Shown one piece after another: positions 36,060-45,393 of a stretch of DNA of 64,000 nt. The stretch comes from Plantactinospora sp. KBS50 (GTDB lineage Bacteria > Actinomycetota > Actinomycetes > Mycobacteriales > Micromonosporaceae), in assembly GCF_002285795.1 (NCBI RefSeq), contig NZ_CP022961.1:6266001-6330000 (forward strand). Direction: 5' to 3'. The notes beneath the pieces were generated by a model. It saw only the letters and a program-made list of their open reading frames with translations, did no database searches and was not told where the DNA came from. The position numbers and the translations under genes are program-made. Numbering within the stretch: the first letter of the stretch is position 1; every line of letters begins with the position of its first letter.

Positions 36060-37472
36060 TCAGCGCCGCCGGCCGAGGGTGGCGTCGACGCGGCCGGTGA
36101 AGTGTCGGACGGCGGGCAGCCGCCGGTGCGGGGCGAGTTGGGCTTGCAGGTCGCGGAGGTAGCGGACGGCTCTGGCAGAACGTAGCTGGGCGGTCAGGGT
36201 CAGGGCTTCCGCGCCGATGGCGCAGGCCCGGTCGGGTTCGCCCTGCTGGGCGTGGACGTTGGCGAGCAGGGCGAGGTTGAAGGCTTTGCCGCGTACGTAG
36301 CGGTTGTCCATCCGCAGGGAGCGGGCGGCGAAGCGTTCGGCGTGGGTGTTGCGGCCGAGGGCGTGGAAGCAGTGGCCGAACTTGGCCGACAGGTATGCCT
36401 CGTCGAAGTAGCTGAGCCATTGCGGGTCGGTGCTGCGGTCGGCCCGGTCGAGGGCCTGTTCTGCCTGGTGCAGGGCGGCGGCGCAGGCCCGTTCGTCGTT
36501 GGCCTTGGCCAGGGCGTGGGCTTCCATGACATGGGCTTCGGCAGTCAGGACGGGAACCCCGGCGCGGCGCGCGGTCTGGCCGGCGGCGCGGGCGAGGTCG
36601 AGGCCGGTGGCGGTGTGGCCGAGGTAGGTGGCCTGGTGGCTCATCGCGGCGAGGATCTCCGCGCCGAGGCCGTCGTCTCCGGCAGCATGGGCGAAGTCCA
36701 GGGCAAGGGTCAGGTACCGCTGGGCGATGCCGTGCTCGGCGGTGTCGTACGCCTGCCAGCCGGCGAGTTGGGCCAGTTCGGCGGCGGCGCTGAGCAGCCG
36801 TTGCCCGGTGGCGTGGTCGTACCGGCCGTCGGTGAGTAGTGGGGTCACCTCCTGGTGGAGGTACCGGGCGACGGTGTCGCGGGCGTGCCCACCGCCGTAC
36901 TGGTTGTCGAGTTGGCGGTAGATCGCGGTCATCGCCCGGATGGTGTCAATCGCGGGTTGACCGACCGTGTTGCGGCCGGGCTGGGTGACCGGGGCCGGGT
37001 CGGGGGCGGTGAACCAACGCAGCGCCGGCAGGGTGTAGCCGGCGGAGCTGAAGGCCACCTGCCGGAGCACGTCTCGACGGTTCACGTCACCTCGCCAAAG
37101 CTCTGCGGCACTGCGTACGTCGTCGCGCCAGGTCCGCTGCAACGGCGGCTCGCTGGGAACGCGCCGACCGGGGTCGGTTGGTGGTGTGGCCTGTCGGGGT
37201 GCCAGGCCCATCGTGGTACGCGCCTGGTCGGGCATCCGGCAGCCGTCGGCGATCCGTTCGAGGACGTCGATCGAGGTGACCTTGCGTCCGGCCATGATCC
37301 GGCTGACGTAGCCCTGTTCCAGCCCGACGGCGGCGCCGATCCGGCTCTGACTCGCCCCGGTGAGACTCGTGATCCAGCGGAACAGCCCGCCGATGTCGCG
37401 GGCGGCCAGGACGGCAAGCACCTCGCCGTGCGACCACGCATCCCCGGGTATGCGCAGCGGATCGGGCAACAC
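36060..37472 (-). CDS. XRE-family regulator with TPR region (AICE 'reg' type)
   Basis: 470 aa. N-terminal Cro/CI-type helix-turn-helix: RDIGGLFRWITSLTGASQSRIGAAVGLEQGYVSRIMAGRKVTSIDVLERIADGC in pieces. After a linker, a helical TPR-like C-terminal region (YDHATGQRLLSAAAELAQLAGW, GLGAEILAAMSHQATYLG, and further repeats) resembles the regulators typical of Micromonospora and Streptomyces integrative elements. GTG at 37472 is chosen because GGGAG lies 5 bp upstream; TTG at 37505 would add 11 residues. Convergent with the NUDIX gene, three bases apart. Confidence 0.75.
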   Translation of the reverse strand: MLPDPLRIPGDAWSHGEVLAVLAARDIGGLFRWITSLTGASQSRIGAAVGLEQGYVSRIMAGRKVTSIDVLERIADGCRMPDQARTTMGLAPRQATPPTDPGRRVPSEPPLQRTWRDDVRSAAELWRGDVNRRDVLRQVAFSSAGYTLPALRWFTAPDPAPVTQPGRNTVGQPAIDTIRAMTAIYRQLDNQYGGGHARDTVARYLHQEVTPLLTDGRYDHATGQRLLSAAAELAQLAGWQAYDTAEHGIAQRYLTLALDFAHAAGDDGLGAEILAAMSHQATYLGHTATGLDLARAAGQTARRAGVPVLTAEAHVMEAHALAKANDERACAAALHQAEQALDRADRSTDPQWLSYFDEAYLSAKFGHCFHALGRNTHAERFAARSLRMDNRYVRGKAFNLALLANVHAQQGEPDRACAIGAEALTLTAQLRSARAVRYLRDLQAQLAPHRRLPAVRHFTGRVDATLGRRR

Positions 37473-37556
37473 GGCAGCTCCCAGCGTCGCGTTCCGACTA
37501 CTCAAGGTGTTCAGGTCGACAGCCTAGGGCGACCGTTCGCGCTGGTCGAGCCGTCC

Positions 37557-37573
37557 CATGTCACCGTGACATG
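37557..37573. promoter_or_regulatory. 17-bp palindrome between divergent reg and orf
   Basis: CATGTCACCGTGACATG: perfect 8-bp arms around one base, between the XRE-TPR gene (-) and the small gene at 37620 (+). Most likely the regulator's own operator controlling both directions. Confidence 0.65.
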
Positions 37574-37619
37574 ACCGCTGGCCATGGAACCGGCCGCCGC
37601 CGGCGGGGATGGTCGGCGC

Positions 37620-37958
37620 ATGTCCTTCGATGTCGACAACCCGCCCGTGGAACCGCCCGCTGAATGCCAGCACCGCCTGCTGTGGCGGCTGGCCCGCGCC
37701 CTCTGGGAGGCCCACCGACCCGACAGCTTCGGCTTCTGCGTGGTCGCCGGCTGCTGGCACGAGAACCAACGGGACCCCTGCCGGCTGGCCCGGCTCGCAC
37801 AGCAGGGAATGCGCACCGCCTGCGGTCAGGCCACCCCCGCTTCACCGCCCTGGATCGCCGTCACACGCGAGCGCCTGGCGGCCGGGGACATCGATCCCGT
37901 GGACGCCGTCGCCGAAGCCCTCTGGCGCCGCCGCCACACCCCCAGGCCGGGACGGTGA
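37620..37958 (+). CDS. Small hypothetical protein of the element
   Basis: 112 aa, unrecognised function. Visible features: CQHRLLWRLARALWEAHRPDSFGFCVVAGCWHE, QRDPCRLARLAQQGM and a C-terminal helix (VTRERLAAGDIDPVDAVAEALWRRR). Cys/His spacing could bind a metal. ATG at 37620; followed 3 bp after its stop by the next small gene, so the two probably form one unit divergent from reg. Similar pairs accompany AICE regulators in my recollection, without known role. Confidence 0.65.
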   Translation: MSFDVDNPPVEPPAECQHRLLWRLARALWEAHRPDSFGFCVVAGCWHENQRDPCRLARLAQQGMRTACGQATPASPPWIAVTRERLAAGDIDPVDAVAEALWRRRHTPRPGR

Positions 37959-37961
37959 CCG

Positions 37962-38414
37962 GTGGGAGCCCTTTACACCTCGGCGGCCTTCCGTGAGTAC
38001 GCCAGGGCACAGGTTGCTCACGCGGACATCCTGCTGACCAAGCATGCCGAATCGGCCCTGAGCCTGTGCCGGTGCGGCCGGCCCCACCCCTGCGACGACC
38101 GCCAGCACTGGCTACAGCGACGCGCCCACTTCGGGCGGTTCCTCGTCGACGAGCAGTACAGCAGCGAAGTACAGCAACCCCACCCGCCGAACCCGACCCG
38201 AGCCGAGCCGACCCCAGCACACCGCATGACCTCGGATGACACCCGATCCGACCGGCGTGCCGCCAGTTCGGGACGAAGAGGTCGTGGGTTCAAATCCCGC
38301 CACCCCGACAGAGATTCAGAGGGCACATCCTATCGACGGATGTGCCCTCTGATGCTTTCCAGCAGCAGCGGAGTACAGCAGCGGGTCACCGCGGGCTCTC
38401 GCCCAGGCAATTGA
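37962..38414 (+). CDS. Small hypothetical protein whose frame runs through attR
   Basis: 150 aa as written. Residues 1-60 (ALYTSAAFREYARAQVAHADILL, SLCRCGRPHPCDDRQHW) look like a real protein with a CxCxxxxxCDD cluster. From about residue 95 the frame reads through the tRNA-derived attR and on into relic sequence, so the C-terminal third is an accident of integration. GTG at 37962. Translationally close to the preceding small gene. Confidence 0.5.
   Translation: MGALYTSAAFREYARAQVAHADILLTKHAESALSLCRCGRPHPCDDRQHWLQRRAHFGRFLVDEQYSSEVQQPHPPNPTRAEPTPAHRMTSDDTRSDRRAASSGRRGRGFKSRHPDRDSEGTSYRRMCPLMLSSSSGVQQRVTAGSRPGN
38266..38315 (+). repeat. attR: 50-bp direct repeat (right copy)
   Basis: Second copy of the tRNA-Pro 3' segment, identical to 32138-32187 but lacking the 5' half, so it cannot make a tRNA. 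It marks the right border of the intact element and the left border of the relic. Confidence 0.95.
38318..38350. terminator. Hairpin after attR, covarying copy of 32189-32221
   Basis: AGAGGGCACATCC, loop TATCGAC, GGATGTGCCCTCT. Compared with the left copy, G has become A and the pairing C has become T, so the 13-bp stem is kept by a compensatory pair of changes. Confidence 0.85.
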
Positions 38415-38560
38415 GGGTGTCGCGAATGGCACCCGAGGACGCCTGCGAATAGATATCCATCGTCGCCGACACCTCGGCGTGCCGGAGCACCCTCATGATG
38501 GACGTGCGGGTGCACATCCAGGTCGAGCAGCGTCGCGCACGGACGTTGTGCGCCAACATG
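38351..38560 (-). pseudogene. Relic of a second integrase gene (3' end only)
   Basis: Clearly homologous to the 3' end of int (32222-32440): it encodes the region around the catalytic Tyr (DIYSQASSGAIRDTL) ending with a stop near 38396, plus the upstream AEVSATM segment, with several substitutions and small indels. Everything 5' of this is gone. It shows that another AICE once occupied the same tRNA site. Confidence 0.8.
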
Positions 38561-38569
38561 CGGCGGCCC

Positions 38570-38615
38570 CGATCCGATTCTGACTCGCCCCGGTGAGGCT
38601 GGTGATCCAGCGGGT
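38570..38615 (-). pseudogene. Relic fragment of a second XRE-TPR regulator
   Basis: About 42 bp matching 37338-37381 inside the reg HTH region with only about five differences (encoding WITSLTGASQNRI-like residues). It directly follows the int relic, so the interior of the second element was deleted between int and reg. Confidence 0.65.
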
Positions 38616-38625
38616 CTCGCCGGGG

Positions 38626-39572
38626 TTACCGGCCGCCGGGTTGGTGGCGGTCGACGTGCAGTGGGGTGTTGTGCTGCTCGTAGGCGGGCTGCCGCCAGCC
38701 CAGGATGCCCTCCACCATCCGCACCGCCGCCACCGCCGGGGCGACGTCGTGCACCCGGACGATGCGGGCGCCCTGGAGGATGCAGACCGCGAGGGTGGCC
38801 AGCGTTCCCTCCAGCCGCGCGTCCTGCGGCCGGTCCAGGGTCTCCCCGATGAAGTCCTTGTTCGAGACGGCCGCCAGCACCGGGTAGCCCAGCGTGGTGA
38901 TCTCGTGCAGTCGCCGGGTCAGCTCCAGCGAGTGCCGGGTGTTCTTGTTGAGGTCGTGGCCCGGGTCGATGACGATCCGTTCGGCCGGTACGCCCCGGCC
39001 CACCGCGGCCGTCACCCGGCCCAGCAGGAAGGCGCCGACCTCGGCCACGACGTCGTCGTACGCCGGGCAGGGGAACGGGGTACGGGGGCCGGCGAGGCTG
39101 TGCGTGATGACGAGCCCGGCGCCGGCCTCGGCGACCGCGTCGGCGAGTTCCAGGTCGTGCAGGCCGCTGGTGTTGTTCAGCACGTCGGCGCCGGCGGCGA
39201 ACGCGGCCCGGGCCACCGCCGGCCGGTACGTCTCGACCGAGATCACCGCGTCGGTGCTGGCCCGTACCGCCTCGATCAGCGGGACCACCCGGTCCAGTTC
39301 CGCGGCCTCGGTGACCTCCGGTCCGGGCGCGAAGGGTACGCCGCCGAAGTCGAGCCAGTCCGCCCCGGCGGCCAGCGCCGCGTCGGCCGCCCGGACGGCG
39401 GCGTCCAGCGCGCGTACGTCCGTCCCTGGTCGTGGAACGAGTCCGGGGTCCGGTTGACGATCGCCATCACGGCCACCTGGCGGGAGAAGTCGAAGGTTCT
39501 CCGGCCCAGCGTGCGCCCCGGCCCGGCCACGAATTCCGGTTCCACGGTGTATCGGGTCCCCTCGTCGGTCAT
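38626..39572 (-). CDS. Dihydropteroate synthase homologue, FolP2-like (frameshifted near 39408-39426)
   Basis: N-terminal VMAIVNRTPDSFHDQG is the DHPS strand-1 signature; after a frame break the rest continues ISVETYRPAVARAAFAAGADVLNNTSG, IDPGHDLNKNTRHSLELTRRL, VLAAVSNKDFIGETLDRP, RLEGTLATLAVCILQGARIVRVHDV. These variants (SNKDFIGE in place of SRKRFLG) place it with actinobacterial FolP2 (Rv1207-like), for which DHPS activity is doubtful, rather than FolP1. One missing base in CCC at 39424-39426 or the CG repeat at 39408-39413 explains the break. ATG at 39572 overlaps the upstream gene's stop (ATGA). No other fol genes nearby. Confidence 0.82.
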
Positions 39573-40102
39573 GGCGCCGTGATGAGCCACTCGGCGAACG
39601 GCTGCGTGGGCGCGAAGCCGTCAGCCGGGCGGGGACGTACCCAGACGTTGATGTCCGGGCAGTCGTCGTAGTGGCTCTGTTGCAGGGCCATCAGCCCGGT
39701 GCGGCCCAGCCACACCGCCCAGCGGAGCGGGAAGGACCCGTTGTCGATGCCGTCGTGGTCCGGTGCGCCGACGGCCGAGCGGATGATGTCCAGCGCCGCG
39801 TCGTAGTGCGCGTCGTACTCGCTGCGCTCGGCGTGTCCGGAGAGTTCCCCACCGGTACCCGGGTCCCAGCCGCAGAGCGGCACGACGGCCGCGCCGACCC
39901 GCTCGCCGCGGTCGTCGGCCGCGGCGAGTTGCAGGACCAGGTCCCCCGGCAGGTCGAAGCAGGCCAGTCGCTCGTCGGACGCCGGGCTGGGTGCGCCAAG
40001 CGTGGCGGCCACGCCGGACATGGTGCTCATCTCGAAGTCGCCGTCGGCGAAGGTGCGCAGCGGCCGGACAACCGCCGGCGCCAGTGGCAGCGTTTCGATC
40101 AT
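39569..40102 (-). CDS. Hypothetical protein coupled to the folP-like gene
   Basis: 177 aa, soluble, not recognised. Internal segments include ACFDLPGDLVLQLAAADDRGERVGAAVVPLCGWDPG, YDAHYDAALDIIRSAVG and VWLGRTGLMALQQSHYDDCPDINVWVRPRP, so it appears globular and acidic. Stop and folP-like start share ATGA, implying coupled translation. ATG at 40102 (MIETLPLAP) is the best start; the frame stays open further upstream into the kinase promoter region. Divergent from the kinase at 40260. Confidence 0.6.
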   Translation of the reverse strand: MIETLPLAPAVVRPLRTFADGDFEMSTMSGVAATLGAPSPASDERLACFDLPGDLVLQLAAADDRGERVGAAVVPLCGWDPGTGGELSGHAERSEYDAHYDAALDIIRSAVGAPDHDGIDNGSFPLRWAVWLGRTGLMALQQSHYDDCPDINVWVRPRPADGFAPTQPFAEWLITAP

Positions 40103-40259
40103 TACGGGATCATGACATCCCGCTGCTCGGACGCGTGCGGTGGGCGGCGGCCGGGCGATTTGTCGGCGCGCGCGGTCGGACCGGATCGACCGCCGCCGAG
40201 CCGGCGGGCGCCGTGGGGTGTCGCGGTGGTGGTCGGCACCGGGTACGTTCGCGCACATC

Positions 40260-41804
<1,545 letters not shown>

Positions 41805-41832
41805 GCCGCCCGGCGCCCGGCCCGGGTGTCGG

Positions 41833-41879
41833 GGGTGGTCGTGCCGGGCGCGGCTGGCACCGGCCCGGCACGACCACCC
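41833..41879. terminator. Long hairpin between convergent genes
   Basis: GGGTGGTCGTGCCGGG pairs over 16 bp with CCCGGCACGACCACCC around a 15-nt loop, ending 1 bp before the stop of the convergent gene at 41881. Confidence 0.85.
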
Positions 41880-41880
41880 G

Positions 41881-42264
41881 TCAGCGTGTCCGGCGATCCT
41901 CCACATGGATCACTTCGAGTTCGTGCGCGTCCCAGTCGCGTTTGCTCCGGCCCCAGAGGCCGACCGCGACGTCGTCGGTGTCCTTGACCTCCGCGGCGTC
42001 CACATAGGTCATGATGTCGCCGTGCTGGTACCAGACCACCCAGCCCGGCCCGGGTTCCAGGGGGATCGTGCCGAAGTCGCCGGCCGGTGAGCCGGCCCGC
42101 AGCGGGCCGTGCACCCGGAGGACTTCGATGGCCGTGGCGGCCAGATCGGCATCGGGTTCGGGATCCGGCAGCAGCACACAGGTGCCGTGTCCAAAAAGAA
42201 CCCAGGATTTCGCGTCGCCCTTGATGGTGCGACGCCACATGTTGACGAGTTCCGCAGCCCGCAT
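41881..42264 (-). CDS. Hypothetical protein
   Basis: 127 aa, not recognised. MRAAELVNMWRRTIKGDAKSWVLFGHGTCVLLPDPEPD, GPGWVVWYQHGDIMTYV and WDAHELEVIHVEDRR suggest a compact alpha/beta protein without signal peptide or TM helix. ATG has GGAAGA about 8 bp upstream. Divergent from the META lipoprotein; a 17-bp palindrome lies between them. Confidence 0.6.
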   Translation of the reverse strand: MRAAELVNMWRRTIKGDAKSWVLFGHGTCVLLPDPEPDADLAATAIEVLRVHGPLRAGSPAGDFGTIPLEPGPGWVVWYQHGDIMTYVDAAEVKDTDDVAVGLWGRSKRDWDAHELEVIHVEDRRTR

Positions 42265-42344
42265 GGCGAGATCTTCCCCGGATCAGCGGATCAACCACCA
42301 GACCCAACCCGGATCACGGACACCCAATCGGCGTAAATATGACC

Positions 42345-42361
42345 ATCCGAAGTAGTCGGAT
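42345..42361. promoter_or_regulatory. 17-bp inverted repeat in the 41881/42476 divergent region
   Basis: ATCCGA-AGTAG-TCGGAT, perfect 6-bp arms in a locally A/T-rich patch (GTAAATATGACC nearby). Possible operator for either divergent gene; no regulator gene is adjacent. Confidence 0.4.
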
Positions 42362-42475
42362 TACCAAGAGTGATCGATTTCGTCGAAATCGGCCCCGGAT
42401 GGAACCGGCCGCCCACCCGATTCCGTCAGATCGGACAGCGGCACCGGCCGCGCCGGACGAGGAGGGACAACGCCG

Positions 42476-43375
42476 ATGACTCGGATCCGCTTGGCGGCGA
42501 CGATGCTGGCCGCCGGACTGTTGCTGGCCGGCTGCGCGGACCGGTCGGAGCCGGGCGCCGCTCCGCCTGCGGCCACCGACCCCGGTGCCGGCACCGACTC
42601 GCCCGGCGGCGACCCGGTCCACCTGATCGGGATGTGGACGGTGACCGGGACCGGGATCGAGCCGGGGCAGATCCTCCGGCTCGCACCCGACGACCTGTCG
42701 GTGATCACCCCGTGCGGCGTCCGCGGCGGATCATGGCGCGCGGATCCGGTCGGCGTGTTCCTCGCCGGCACGGACACCGTCCTGGCCGGCGGATCGGCGC
42801 AGCTGGGCGCCGGCGCGGCATCCGGCTGCGCCGCCCCGACGCCCGGATCGCCCGACTGGCTGGTCCGGGCGGTCGGATTCCGGCTCACCGGCGACGGCCC
42901 GCTGCTGACCGACGGGCAGGGCCGGACGGTGGCCCGCCTGACACCCGGCGCGCAGCCGCGACCGAACCCGAACATCGCCGACGACCAGTTGCGGCCGCCG
43001 AAGGTCACCGACGAGGACCGGCGCGCCCTGGCAGCCAGCACACCGCTGCCGCCCGATCTCACCCCCGCCGAACCGGGCGCCCTGGTCGGCCGGTGGGTGC
43101 CGGCACAGGAGCGGGCCGGCGACGCGTACCTGGAGCTGTCCGCCGGTGGACAGTGGCGCGGGTCGGACGGCTGCAACGGACAGGCGGGCCGCTGGGCGTC
43201 GGGGCCGGCCGGGGTGCTGCTGGCCACCAGCGGCGCCAGCACACTGATCGGCTGCGAGAACGTTCCGGTGGGCAGTTGGCTGGCCGGTGCCGCGCGGGCC
43301 GGGCTCAGCGGCGACGAGTTGGTGCTGCTCGGCCGGGACGGTACGGAGAACGGCCGGCTGCGCCGCGCGGGCTGA
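42476..43375 (+). CDS. META-domain lipoprotein
   Basis: 299 aa. The signal peptide ends in lipobox LLAGC (Cys about 20). Two META-like modules follow: LIGMWTVTGTGIEPGQILRLAPD..TPCGVRGG and LVGRWVPAQERAGDAYLELSAGGQWRGSDGCNGQAGRW..STLIGCENVPVGSWLAGA. The second has the classic SDGCN and Cys pair of HslJ/META proteins. META domains are surface or secreted folds linked to heat-shock resistance and motility, of unclear function. GGAGGG precedes the ATG. Convergent with the lysozyme gene. Confidence 0.82.
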   Translation: MTRIRLAATMLAAGLLLAGCADRSEPGAAPPAATDPGAGTDSPGGDPVHLIGMWTVTGTGIEPGQILRLAPDDLSVITPCGVRGGSWRADPVGVFLAGTDTVLAGGSAQLGAGAASGCAAPTPGSPDWLVRAVGFRLTGDGPLLTDGQGRTVARLTPGAQPRPNPNIADDQLRPPKVTDEDRRALAASTPLPPDLTPAEPGALVGRWVPAQERAGDAYLELSAGGQWRGSDGCNGQAGRWASGPAGVLLATSGASTLIGCENVPVGSWLAGAARAGLSGDELVLLGRDGTENGRLRRAG

Positions 43376-43425
43376 CCCCCGGTCGCCGATCCGTCCGTAC
43401 GGATCCGGCGGCAGGTGGGGTCCCG

Positions 43426-43459
43426 CCGTGGGGGTCCGGCGGCGGCCGGACCCCCACGG
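43426..43459. terminator. Bidirectional hairpin between META and lysozyme genes
   Basis: CCGTGGGGGTCCGG and CCGGACCCCCACGG, a perfect 14-bp stem with loop CGGCGG, immediately before the lysozyme stop. Confidence 0.88.
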
Positions 43460-43461
43460 CC

Positions 43462-45068
43462 CTAGGGCGTGAGCAGTTGGAACTCCTGAGCGGGGGTGAC
43501 CTCGGCGGTGTCGGCCATCAGTGCCGTCCCGCTCACCGCCGTCACGAGCAGGCCGTTCGCCTTGGCCAGCAGGCTGACCGTGCCGTCGGCGTTGTTGACC
43601 AGGGCGAACCGCTCCCAGCCCCCGATCGTGCCGGAGCGGGCGATCAGCGGCAGGGTGCCGGCACTCTCCGCCGTCACGTACAGGTCGTTGGCGTGCGACC
43701 GGAGCGCCACGTAGCCCTGACCGGCGTCGATCAGGTCGTACCGTTCCCACTGACCGACGGTCGGGGAACGGGCGATCAGCGGCCTGGTGCCCGCGCTCTC
43801 GGCCGTGACGTACGCCCCGACGCCGACCGAGCGGATGCTGACCACCCTGGGCGCGGCGTACTTGTCGAACTTCTCCCAGGCACCGATCGCGGTCCGGTTG
43901 GCGATGAGCGCGCCGGTCCCTCCGCTCGGCGCCGTGACGTAGTTGCCGTTGGCGTGGGCGAGCAGGCTGAGGCTGCCGTCGGCGTTGTTCACGATGGCGA
44001 ACTCCTCCCACCCCCCGATGGTGCTGGAGCGGGCGACCAGCGGCTTGGTGCCGGCACTCTCGGCCGAGACGTACAGGCCGTTGCTGTGCGACCGGAGCGC
44101 CACGTAGCCGGCGCCGGCCGCGACCATGTCGTACTGCTCCCAGAGGCCGATCTGGGTGCCGCGGGCGACCAGCGGCTTGGTGCCGGCGCTGTCGGCCGTG
44201 ACGTACCTGTTGTTGGCTCGGGCGAGCAGCCCGATGGGCGGCTCGACCGCCGGCGCGGCGCCGGTGAGCCGGGTGAGCGCGGGATAGTCGCCGACGAACA
44301 CGTTCTTGTCGTAGTTGCCCGGCTCGTTGGTGTTCCCGGCGGCGTACTGCCAGATGGTGGCCGCGGACCAGCCGCTGGGCAGCGGGGGCAGGCTGGCGGT
44401 GTAGCCGGAGATGTTCAGCAGCAGGTCGCCGAAGGACGCGTCGCTGTCGGTGCAGGCGTTCCACCAGTTGGTGTTCGTGTAGATCAGCATCTTGCGGCCG
44501 ATGCGCTGTTCCACCCGGTCGGCGAAGGCCCGCAGGTAGCCGCTCATCTCCGCGGGGGTCAGCCCCCAGCAGTCGGGCAGGTTGAAGTACGGCCACTCGA
44601 TGTCGAGCATCGGCACCAGGGTCTGCGAGTCCTTGAGCCAGTGCGCGTGGTCGAGGAAGTAGTTCGCCTCGTTGACCGGATCACGCTTGTCCGGGCGCGC
44701 GTAGTGGTACGCCCCGGCCAGGATGCCGGCGTCCTTGGCGGCCTGGTAGTCCTCCTCGAAGTACGGGTTGAGGTAGTTCAGCCCTTCGCTGGCCTTGACG
44801 TACGCGAAGCTGACCCCGTCGGCGGCCTGCGCACTCCAGTCGATGGGACCGAGGTTGTGGTCGTTGCTGGACACGTCGATGCCCTTGATGGTGTAACCGG
44901 CGGGTACCACCGCGGTCCTACCCAGGCTCGTTTCGGCGCGCACTCCCCGGGCCACCCCGGCGTGCGGGTAACCCCGCCGTCGGGCTGCGGGTCGTCGGCG
45001 GCGGCCGGCTGGGCGGATCCGAGGACCAGTCCGGCGGCGACGAGCGCTGATATCCACTTTTTGGCCAT
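43462..45068 (-). CDS. Secreted GH25 lysozyme with two beta-trefoil (fascin-like) modules (frameshifted near 44945-44958)
   Basis: The signal peptide MAKKWISALVAAGLVLGSAQP at 45068 is in another frame from the enzyme; one missing base in a C run (44945-44958) links DGGVTRTPG to VRAETSLGRTAV. The GH25 domain has KGIDVSSND (catalytic Asp), SFAYVKASEG, AGAYHYARP and LVPMLDIEWPY (Asp/Glu pair). Six repeats of about 45 residues follow (YVTADSAGTKPLVAR, YVSAESAGTKPLVAR, YVTAPSGGTGALIAN and so on), three per trefoil, probably two carbohydrate- or wall-binding trefoils. It should cut peptidoglycan outside the cell. No riboswitch was recognised upstream. Confidence 0.87.
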
Positions 45069-45393
45069 GCCTTGTCGAAGCTCCTGGAGAAAGGGGTGCG
45101 GAGAGGTTGACCGCGGGCGGCCGGGCGCAGCGAGGTGGCTGGGTTGGCGCGCGATTTGCGGCGTGGTGTCGGGTTACGGTAGGCCGCCGCCGGGCCTTTC
45201 CGCAGCCCCGCCCGGCCACCCCGACTGCGAGTAATTTTCATCACTTTTGCCGCGTACCCCTGGACGGGCAACCGACAAAGGCCCCGAACGACACAGTCGT
45301 CTCAGCGATCGTTCAGCACCCTGAGTAATCTTGATCGCACGCCTGCCCGCGTCCCCGGGGCGGCCACCCCCCACCCAGCGCGAAGAGGACCCG
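45069..45393. other. 325-bp divergent region, lysozyme / GGDEF genes
   Basis: TAATCT at 45325-45330 is the best -10 for the rightward gene. On the lysozyme side GGAG precedes the ATG at a long spacing. An A/T-rich patch (AGTAATTTTCATCACTTTTG) at about 45231-45250 may be regulatory. No riboswitch or RNA gene was recognised. Confidence 0.5.

Larger units (their letters stand above)
32138..38315. mobile_element. Reduced actinomycete integrative element (pSAM2/AICE type) in tRNA-Pro
   Basis: About 6.1 kb bounded by a 50-bp perfect direct repeat of the tRNA 3' half. Contents from left to right: tyrosine integrase, C-terminal remnant of RepSA-type initiator, low-GC Fic gene, NUDIX hydrolase, XRE-TPR regulator and two small proteins. 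The int/rep/reg/nud set is characteristic of AICEs. The FtsK-like Tra gene, spd genes, most of rep and a separate xis are missing, so self-transfer is unlikely. Excision might still be possible if the integrase works. Confidence 0.88.

Noticed and set aside
38266-38315. Second tRNA-Pro gene
   Set aside because: Only the 3' half is present; there is no D-arm or 5' acceptor strand. It is the attR copy.
45069-45240. c-di-AMP (ydaO) riboswitch upstream of the lysozyme gene
   Set aside because: Such elements often precede actinobacterial wall hydrolases, but the conserved motif blocks were not seen.
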